Positions 19,884 to 26,210 of a DNA stretch of 37,457 nt are shown here, one piece after another. Numbering within the stretch: the first letter of the stretch is position 1; each line of letters opens with the position of its first letter. The notes beneath the pieces were generated by a model. The model worked only from the letters and a program-made list of their open reading frames with translations, searched no databases and was not told the origin of the DNA. This stretch comes from Patescibacteria group bacterium (GTDB taxonomy: Bacteria > Patescibacteriota > Minisyncoccia > Phycocordibacterales > UBA9973): contig JAUPVQ010000034.1 in the NCBI GenBank assembly GCA_030916965.1, positions 1 through 37,457 on the forward strand, written 5' to 3'. The translations under genes were made by a program, and so were the position numbers.

Positions 19884-20462
19884 ATGAAAAAATGGTTAAT
19901 TATAGTTGTATCTGTAGTTTTAGTATTAATTGTTTTTAGATATCAAACATTTTTTGTCTACGTAAACGGTAGTGATATTTGTTATATGCAACCAATGACA
20001 GATTATATAAAAGGTGATGATGGGGTGACCAGAGCGTACCAAAATAATTATATGGTTGTTGAATCAAAAGGTGTTATAAATTTCATTTTCCCATATTCCA
20101 AAACTACCTACACCCCAAACCCAGACGGCAAATTATCTTGTAATACAAATGTTATCGATGAAAAAAAAGTTGAAAATGAGGATGCTCCAGTCAAAGATGT
20201 AATATTAGATGTAAAATTACCGAACACTAAGGTTACCACCACATACATGTGTGACAATAAGGTAAAAATTGTGGAGGAGCAGGATTCGCCTTCTTTGCCA
20301 CCTCGGATTTCTTATTCACGAGTTAGCGACAATGCTGGAATAGCTTATTATGGAGACATGGGTGCATATATTAGGCCTGAATATTTCAGTATTGATAGGG
20401 CACAAATTGAGCAAGGTTATAGCTTTAATGAAATAAATTTTTGTAAGTATTTGAAAAACTAA
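19884..20462 (+). CDS. uncharacterised protein with N-terminal TM
   Basis: MKKWLIIVVSVVLVLIVFRYQTFFVYV; leaderless -10 upstream. Confidence 0.7.
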   Translation: MKKWLIIVVSVVLVLIVFRYQTFFVYVNGSDICYMQPMTDYIKGDDGVTRAYQNNYMVVESKGVINFIFPYSKTTYTPNPDGKLSCNTNVIDEKKVENEDAPVKDVILDVKLPNTKVTTTYMCDNKVKIVEEQDSPSLPPRISYSRVSDNAGIAYYGDMGAYIRPEYFSIDRAQIEQGYSFNEINFCKYLKN

Positions 20463-20507
20463 AATCCCTCCCTTATTAAATAATTTATTTTGTGGTAAAA
20501 TATATTT

Positions 20508-20762
20508 ATGAAGCACTTATATAGAAGCATAGATAATCGAATATTTTCAGGTATCTTGGGAGGTTTAGGGGAGTATTACAATATAGACCCAGTTGTTTTG
20601 CGCGCTGCTTATGTATTACTAACTATTATGACAGGTATTATCCCATGTATTTTAGCTTATTTTATCTGTACATTTATCATACCCCAAAGGCCACTTCCAC
20701 CAATACACGAAGCTAAAGTTAAGGATAAGGCTGAGCCTGTAGATGTAGAAAATAATAATTAA
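20508..20762 (+). CDS. PspC-domain membrane protein
   Basis: LYRSIDNRIFSGILGGLGEYYNIDPVVLRAAYVLLTI. Confidence 0.9.
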   Translation: MKHLYRSIDNRIFSGILGGLGEYYNIDPVVLRAAYVLLTIMTGIIPCILAYFICTFIIPQRPLPPIHEAKVKDKAEPVDVENNN

Positions 20763-20776
20763 ATAGATAAATAATT

Positions 20777-21175
20777 ATGGACAAAGCATACAATTGGTAC
20801 AGCACATTAATCAGGCCAACATGGGCGCCACCAAGCTATTTATTCGGTCCGGTATGGAGTGTGCTATATGTTCTGATTGCAATTTCGTTTGGCAAAGTTT
20901 TTATAATGTTCTCTCAAAAGAAATTGCCATTTATTGTAGTCCTACCTTTCATCTTGAATCTATTTTTTAATTTTATATTTACATATTTACAATTCGGACT
21001 CAAAAATAATTTACTCGCGGCAATAGATATAGTTCTAGTATTGACTACAATAATTTGGCTTATGATTGCAATTTATCCGTATGTTAAGTGGGTAACTTAC
21101 ATTCAAATACCATACTTACTCTGGGTATCTTTTGCCACAGTTTTGCAACTCACTATTACATATTTGAATAGATAA
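20777..21175 (+). CDS. TspO/MBR family protein
   Basis: WYSTLIRPTWAPPSYLFGPVWSVLYVLIAISFG; five TM segments. Confidence 0.9.
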   Translation: MDKAYNWYSTLIRPTWAPPSYLFGPVWSVLYVLIAISFGKVFIMFSQKKLPFIVVLPFILNLFFNFIFTYLQFGLKNNLLAAIDIVLVLTTIIWLMIAIYPYVKWVTYIQIPYLLWVSFATVLQLTITYLNR

Positions 21176-21237
21176 AGCTTTTTTTCTCTATTGTTAAATC
21201 ATTTAAATAATGCTAATTTTATATCAAAAGGTATATT

Positions 21238-22071
21238 ATGAGCAAAAAAATAAATTTAAATGAAATTTCAACCGAAAAAAGCTCTAATTATAACAATTTA
21301 GAGAACATGAGCGTTAATGATATTTTGTACAATATCAACAACGAGGACCAAATTGTTCCTATGACTATAAAGAAATCTATTCCAGCAATTGCAACTCTAA
21401 TAGAGAAGTGTATTGCAGTGCTAAAGAATGGAGGAAGGATCTTCTATATTGGCTCAGGTACTAGTGGCCGACTAGGTATTGTAGATGCCAGCGAATGTCC
21501 ACCAACATACGGTGTGGACCCTGGTGTGGTAATAGGTATTATCGCCGGTGGTGATAGTGCTATTCGTAAATCCATAGAAGGTGCTGAGGATAGCTTGATC
21601 CAAGGTTATAGAGATTTGAAAGCTCATAAAATAAATCCACACGATATCGTCATAGGTATATCAGCCAGTGGCCGTACACCCTATGTTGTGGGAGCTTTGA
21701 AAAAATGCCAAGAAAAAAATATTGCTACTGGATGCATTGTTTGTAGCAGTAATAGTATTGTATCTACTTATTCAGATTATCCGATAGAGGTAATTGTCGG
21801 ACCCGAATTCGTTACAGGTAGTACACGGATGAAGGCAGGCACAGCTGAGAAGTTGGTCTTGAACATGATTACAACTACCTCCATGATTTGTACTGGTCAT
21901 GTTGAAGGTAATAGGATGATAGATATGCAGTTGAGCAATTCTAAATTGACCGAAAGGGGAATTAAGACAGTAATGGAAAAGACACAACTCTCATACTCTA
22001 ATGCTAAAAAGTTGTTAGAAATAAATGACAACAAAATCCGAAAAGCTCTTGAAAGCTTTAGAAAAAAATAA
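21238..22071 (+). CDS. murQ: N-acetylmuramic acid 6-phosphate etherase
   Basis: RIFYIGSGTSGRLGIVDASECPPTYG; EGAEDS; VGPEFVTGSTRMKAGTAEKLVLNMITT. Confidence 0.93.
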   Translation: MSKKINLNEISTEKSSNYNNLENMSVNDILYNINNEDQIVPMTIKKSIPAIATLIEKCIAVLKNGGRIFYIGSGTSGRLGIVDASECPPTYGVDPGVVIGIIAGGDSAIRKSIEGAEDSLIQGYRDLKAHKINPHDIVIGISASGRTPYVVGALKKCQEKNIATGCIVCSSNSIVSTYSDYPIEVIVGPEFVTGSTRMKAGTAEKLVLNMITTTSMICTGHVEGNRMIDMQLSNSKLTERGIKTVMEKTQLSYSNAKKLLEINDNKIRKALESFRKK

Positions 22072-22074
22072 ATT

Positions 22075-22107
22075 AAACCTTACTGTCTAAACGGATAGTA
22101 AGGTTTT
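22075..22107 (+). terminator. intrinsic terminator
   Basis: AAACCTTACT...AGTAAGGTTTTATT. Confidence 0.75.
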
Positions 22108-22184
22108 ATTTATATATGAAATATAAGCCCGTTTTATGGTATAATATACACAGTTAATTATTAATTAGTGTAGATAATAAATAT

Positions 22185-22658
22185 ATGAAAAAGCTTCTCA
22201 TGATTTCGTCAGTGTTTGCGATAGTCGCAGGTGTTATTTTAGTAGCAGGTGGTGTGTGGGGTATAACTTTTACTTACAAGAATATTGCACAGGAGAAAAT
22301 TGAAACTCCAGAAGATGCAAAAATTCCAAAAGCATCTGTACGTGGACCGATGACGCTTATGGCGCAGTCCGATATTATTCGTGAACATACACTCAAGACA
22401 ACAGGTGGCAAGACATATGCCGAGATGCCACGCCAAATTGCAAAAGTAGATGCAGAGGGCAAACCAGTTCTAGATGACAAAGGTGCACCTGTCATGGGGC
22501 CAAACACAGCTCGTGATATGTGGATCACAGCTACAAGTCTTACTACAGCATTACACTTAGCAGTATTCTCATATGTATTCTCTGGCTTGGTAATTTTGTT
22601 TGGATTAATCTCATTTTGGACTGGTATCGTTTTCTGTAAGCTAAGTACTAAGGCTTAA
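22185..22658 (+). CDS. two-TM membrane protein of unknown function
   Basis: N- and C-terminal TM segments with a central soluble loop. Confidence 0.75.
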   Translation: MKKLLMISSVFAIVAGVILVAGGVWGITFTYKNIAQEKIETPEDAKIPKASVRGPMTLMAQSDIIREHTLKTTGGKTYAEMPRQIAKVDAEGKPVLDDKGAPVMGPNTARDMWITATSLTTALHLAVFSYVFSGLVILFGLISFWTGIVFCKLSTKA

Positions 22659-22664
22659 TATAAT

Positions 22665-23555
22665 ATGAAGAACACATTAGCTTCTCTTATTGGTAATACA
22701 CCAATGGTTAAAATTAGTGATAAGTTGTATGCGAAATTGGAGACAACTAATCCAAGCGGTAGTATCAAAGACCGTATGGCATTGGCCATTATCGAAGAAG
22801 CAGAGAGGCGTGGGGAATTAAAGGAGGGCGCGACAATTGTCGAAGCTACAAGTGGCAACACTGGTATTGCACTTTCTATGATTGCCGCTGAGCGTGGCTA
22901 CAAAATGATTGTGGTCATGCCAAGTAATATGAGTATTGAACGCAAGAAGATGATTCGAGGTTTTGGTGCAGAAATTGTCGAAGTTGGTCCGAGTGATTTC
23001 GCAGGAGCTGTTGCCAAGCGCGACGAGCTCGTAAAGGAGCTAGGCGCATTCAACCCAAACCAATTCGAGAATCCCGACAATACATATTGCCATTACAAGA
23101 CTACTGGCCAAGAAATTATCAAGCAGATTGCTGAGTTAGCACCAGGGCAAACAATTTCTGCAATTGTGGCTGGTACTGGCACTGGTGGTACATTAATGGG
23201 TATAAGCCGTGCATTGAAAGAGAAATTCCCAAATGTTCAAACTATTGCAGTGGAGCCTACAGAATCGCAAGCGATGCTTGGGGGACCACTTGGTCCTCAT
23301 GGTATTCAAGGTATTGGAGACGGATTTATTCCACCAATTGTTGATATGAGCTTGGTAGATAGTGTCATTGCTGTTTCGACAGAGGAATCTCTTGCTCGTC
23401 GAGCTCGATTAGCAAAAGAGTGCGGATTATTTGTTGGTGTGAGTGCTGGAGCAAATGTATTGTCTGCTGAGAAGTATATCGAGAAGGAAAATCCAGAGGG
23501 TATAGTTGTGACAATTCTATGTGATCGCGGAGAACGCTATCTAAGCATGGAATAA
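22665..23555 (+). CDS. cysK: PLP-dependent cysteine synthase family protein
   Basis: GNTPMVKI; NPSGSIKDRMA (PLP Lys); EATSGNTGIALSM; GTGTGGTLMGISR. Confidence 0.9.
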   Translation: MKNTLASLIGNTPMVKISDKLYAKLETTNPSGSIKDRMALAIIEEAERRGELKEGATIVEATSGNTGIALSMIAAERGYKMIVVMPSNMSIERKKMIRGFGAEIVEVGPSDFAGAVAKRDELVKELGAFNPNQFENPDNTYCHYKTTGQEIIKQIAELAPGQTISAIVAGTGTGGTLMGISRALKEKFPNVQTIAVEPTESQAMLGGPLGPHGIQGIGDGFIPPIVDMSLVDSVIAVSTEESLARRARLAKECGLFVGVSAGANVLSAEKYIEKENPEGIVVTILCDRGERYLSME

Positions 23556-23572
23556 TAAGTTATAATTATATT

Positions 23573-23710
23573 ATGAAAAAAGTAACAAAAAAAGTTGTAA
23601 AAGTAAAAAAGGAAATAGTGCATGTATTAAATGATGCAAGTCACATCAAAAAGGAATTTGCAGTCAAGCACCCACCCAATCTTAAGCCAAAAGGTAAAAG
23701 AGCAAAGTAG
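23573..23710 (+). CDS. 45-aa very basic small protein, absent from the ORF track
   Basis: MKKVTKKVVKVKKEIVHVLNDASHIKKEFAVKHPPNLKPKGKRAK; TATAAT 23561-23566 exactly 6 nt before the ATG. Confidence 0.65.
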   Translation: MKKVTKKVVKVKKEIVHVLNDASHIKKEFAVKHPPNLKPKGKRAK

Positions 23711-23713
23711 ATA

Positions 23714-24238
23714 ATGATACCCTATATTATCAAATCCAACTCAAGATCAAAAAGCTTGCGCATATCTGTGCATGTCGATGGTTCTGTTGTGGTTACCAAA
23801 CCAAAGAGAATTTCTAATTTACAAGCAAGATTTCTAGTTGCAAGAAGAGAAAGTTGGATAAAAGAAAAAATAGATGAATTGAGCAAGAAGCCAAAGAAAT
23901 TATTGGCTCATTATTCGGTGCAAGATTACAAAGAAAATAGGCAAAAAGCTTACGAAATAGTCTGGAACAAAGTTCTACATTACAACAAATTTTACAAATA
24001 TGATGTAGGTACAATTTATATAAGAAATCAAAAAACAAGATGGGGAAGTTGCAGTGGTAAAAAGAATCTTAATTTCAATTACAAAATTGTTTTCCTTCCA
24101 GAGGAATTGCAGGATTATATTATAGTTCATGAGCTTTGCCATTTAAAAGAGATGAATCACAGTAGTAGATTCTGGGCAAATGTTGCATTACAAATACCTG
24201 ATTATAAAGATAGAAGAAAAATAATTAAGTTGTACTAG
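23714..24238 (+). CDS. YgjP-like (DUF45) zinc metallopeptidase
   Basis: TRWGSCSGKKNLNFNYKIVFLPEELQDYIIVHELCHLKEMNHSSRFW (HExxH-like HELCH). Confidence 0.9.
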   Translation: MIPYIIKSNSRSKSLRISVHVDGSVVVTKPKRISNLQARFLVARRESWIKEKIDELSKKPKKLLAHYSVQDYKENRQKAYEIVWNKVLHYNKFYKYDVGTIYIRNQKTRWGSCSGKKNLNFNYKIVFLPEELQDYIIVHELCHLKEMNHSSRFWANVALQIPDYKDRRKIIKLY

Positions 24239-24239
24239 C

Positions 24240-24268
24240 TTGCATTTACGACTTAAAAATGCTAATAT
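24240..24268 (+). promoter_or_regulatory. promoter TTGCAT-17-TAATAT with TGC extended -10
   Basis: TTGCAT 24240-24245, TAATAT 24263-24268; leader of about 40 nt to ATG 24315. Confidence 0.65.
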
Positions 24269-24314
24269 GTCAATATTAAAAATAAGGTCCGCCACTGGTG
24301 GAGAATAAAAACAT

Positions 24315-24908
24315 ATGGGAGATTTTAATCGAGGAGGTAGTAGAGGGGGTGGAGGAGGATTTCGAGGCGGCAGCGACCGCGGTGGCCGACCAAGTTTCCA
24401 AAAAAGAAGTTTCGGTGGTGATCGTGGTGGAGATAGAGAAAGAGCTGAGATGCACAAAGCAACTTGCAGTGAATGTAGCAAGATTTGTGAAGTTCCATTC
24501 CGTCCTTCAAATGATAAGCCAGTTTACTGTAATGATTGTTTCAGTAGTAAGCGTGAAGGTGTAGACCGTAAGCCAAGAGGAGATTTTGGTGACCGTGCTC
24601 CACGCAGAGAATTTGATCGTCCGGCTCAACGCCCAGAGATTGCGCGCGTACAACCTGCAAACGATGAAATGAAAAATCAATTACGAGATTTGAATTCAAA
24701 AATGGATCGCCTAGTAACATTGATGGAAAAGATGACAAACTCATCAACTCCTAAAGTTACTGCTCCGGTTACAGCAAAACCAGCTGAAATTAAAAAGGTA
24801 GTAGTAGCTTCAAAGCCTGTTGTTAAAGTTGTTGCAAAGAAAGTTGTTACAAAAGCAAAAGTAGCTAAAGTTGCTGCAAAAAAAGTAGTAGCAAAAAAGA
24901 AGAAATAA
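24315..24908 (+). CDS. RGG-rich, CxxC zinc-ribbon, Lys/Ala-tail protein (putative nucleic-acid binding)
   Basis: N-terminal RGGSRGGGGGFRGG; CSECSKICEVPFRPSNDKPVYCNDCF; C-terminal KVVAKKVVTKAKVAKVAAKKVVAKKKK. Confidence 0.85.
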   Translation: MGDFNRGGSRGGGGGFRGGSDRGGRPSFQKRSFGGDRGGDRERAEMHKATCSECSKICEVPFRPSNDKPVYCNDCFSSKREGVDRKPRGDFGDRAPRREFDRPAQRPEIARVQPANDEMKNQLRDLNSKMDRLVTLMEKMTNSSTPKVTAPVTAKPAEIKKVVVASKPVVKVVAKKVVTKAKVAKVAAKKVVAKKKK

Positions 24909-24920
24909 TCAAAATAAATA

Positions 24921-24956
24921 TAACAAAAAATCTCCCACCCGGGAGATTTTTTGTTA
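24921..24956 (+). terminator. intrinsic terminator, 16-bp perfect stem
   Basis: TAACAAAAAATCTCCC-ACCC-GGGAGATTTTTTGTTA. Confidence 0.92.
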
Positions 24957-24985
24957 GCATTTTGATATTCCATGTTTTAAATAAT

Positions 24986-25055
24986 CAGGTGTTGGACACC
25001 TGTGAGGTTATCCACAGGTATGGGGCTTGCATGTGAACGAGCGTTCACATATACT
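24986..25055 (+). promoter_or_regulatory. composite regulatory region: overlapping palindromes, DnaA box, SOS-type box inside a promoter
   Basis: CAGGTGT-TGG-ACACCTG; ACCTGTG-N8-CACAGGT containing TTATCCACA 25008-25016; ATGTGAAC-GAGC-GTTCACAT 25031-25050 between TTGCAT 25027-25032 and TATACT 25050-25055. Confidence 0.75.
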
Positions 25056-25061
25056 ATATAC

Positions 25062-25271
25062 ATGACACGGGAACAATATATCAAAATTTTACAAAGGGAA
25101 TTAGAGCGAATCAACCGCGAGATAGATATCAAGATAATCGCAGGCGAGGTTTATGCCAAGCAAGCCCGCGAGCACAAGATATTGCTTCGCAAGATTCACA
25201 ATCATTACCACAAAAGCTCATTCAAAGGTATAATAAATAAATTGTTTACTAGACCCAAGTTTCAATTCTAA
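25062..25271 (+). CDS. 69-aa charged helical protein, candidate SOS-regulated
   Basis: MTREQYIKILQRELERINREIDIKIIAGEVYAKQAREHKILLRKIHNHYHKS...; start 6 nt after TATACT. The ORF-track start at 25002 would include the promoter. Confidence 0.7.
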   Translation: MTREQYIKILQRELERINREIDIKIIAGEVYAKQAREHKILLRKIHNHYHKSSFKGIINKLFTRPKFQF

Positions 25272-25275
25272 AATG

Positions 25276-25409
25276 ATCCGGTAGTGAAAAATAGCATAGC
25301 CTTTGTGTTCAAACATAATCTAAAATTATATATGAAAAAAAACATTATATTTATTACAAGCATATTATCGAAATGGCATATACACAATGCTATTTTCTAC
25401 TAACCGGAT
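25276..25409. repeat. 134-bp element bounded by long imperfect inverted repeats
   Basis: ATCCGGTAGTGAAAAATAGCATagccttTGTGT vs reverse complement of ACACAATGCTATTTTCTACTAACCGGAT. Confidence 0.6.
25332..25403 (+). CDS. 23-aa upstream ORF MKKNIIFITSILSKWHIHNAIFY before lexA
   Basis: TAAAAT 25321-25326, ATG 25332, stop TAA 25401-25403, lexA ATG 25408. Confidence 0.35.
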   Translation: MKKNIIFITSILSKWHIHNAIFY

Positions 25410-25977
25410 GACACTCTCAGAATACAAAAATAAATTATCATCCTTTTATTCATCATCGAACCGTATGCCTACATACACCGAGATGATGAAGATTTTTGGC
25501 TTCAAGTCCAAGAATGCAGTTGCACGATTGGTAGAGAAGTTAGTAGATGCTGGTATTGTAGACAAGGATCCACTCGGACGTCTAGTCCCAACAGATTCTT
25601 TTTCAGATGTACCACTGTTAGGATTAGTCAAAGCCGGCTTTCCATCACCAAGCGAAGATGTATTGGAAACAACTATCAATCTCAATAATTTTTTAATACA
25701 GAAAAAAGAGAAGACATATATCTTGGAAGTTGATGGCGATTCAATGATAGATGCACATATTGCCGATGGTGACATGGTAGTAGCTGAGCGTACAGAATTT
25801 GCCCGCGATCACGATATTGTAATCGCAGAAGTAGATGGGGAATTTACAATGAAGTATTTTCGTAAATTGGGCGATAAAGTGTGGCTCGAGCCTGCCAACA
25901 AAGATTTCCATAATATTTACCCAGAGAACGATCTCAAAATTTGCGCAATAGTCAGGGGTGTAATTCGTAAATTTTAG
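25408..25977 (+). CDS. lexA: LexA repressor
   Basis: N-terminal winged-helix; VKAGFPSP cleavage site (Ala-Gly); VDGDSMIDAHIADGDMVV S24 catalytic Ser; catalytic Lys region EFTMKYFRK. Start revised from 25387 to 25408. Confidence 0.9.
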   Translation: MTLSEYKNKLSSFYSSSNRMPTYTEMMKIFGFKSKNAVARLVEKLVDAGIVDKDPLGRLVPTDSFSDVPLLGLVKAGFPSPSEDVLETTINLNNFLIQKKEKTYILEVDGDSMIDAHIADGDMVVAERTEFARDHDIVIAEVDGEFTMKYFRKLGDKVWLEPANKDFHNIYPENDLKICAIVRGVIRKF

Positions 25978-26044
25978 GATTTAGTGATATAATCAATATA
26001 TTAGAAGTTAAATTTACCCGCATAGTGTGGGTGTATCAAATTTT

Positions 26045-26110
26045 ATGGGAAAAGGTGATAATCGTCAGAGGAAGGAAACAAAAAAACCAAAAAAGGTTGT
26101 AAAGAAATAA
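26045..26110 (+). CDS. 21-aa basic small protein MGKGDNRQRKETKKPKKVVKK
   Basis: Extended -10 TGaTATAAT 25988-25993; leader hairpin ACCCGCA-TAG-TGTGGGT 26016-26032; N-terminus MGKGD resembles ribosomal protein THX only over the first residues. Confidence 0.5.
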   Translation: MGKGDNRQRKETKKPKKVVKK

Positions 26111-26210
26111 TTAGTAAAAAAATCCCCAACCATAGGAGGTTTTTTTATGAAAGAATAATCGATACAATGAGTTTGTGAATTTTATATAGATAAACACTGA
26201 ATGCCAATGT

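Noticed and set aside
24298-24564. Alternate-frame 88-aa ORF at the start of the RGG protein
   Set aside because: Frame 24315-24908 has RGG and CxxC motifs and the better start; the other is a shadow of GGN-rich codons.
26111-26150. Possible terminator after the 21-aa ORF (AAAAAAATCCCCAACCATAGGAGGTTTTTTT)
   Set aside because: A/T tracts fit but the central stem pairs poorly; not listed as a feature.
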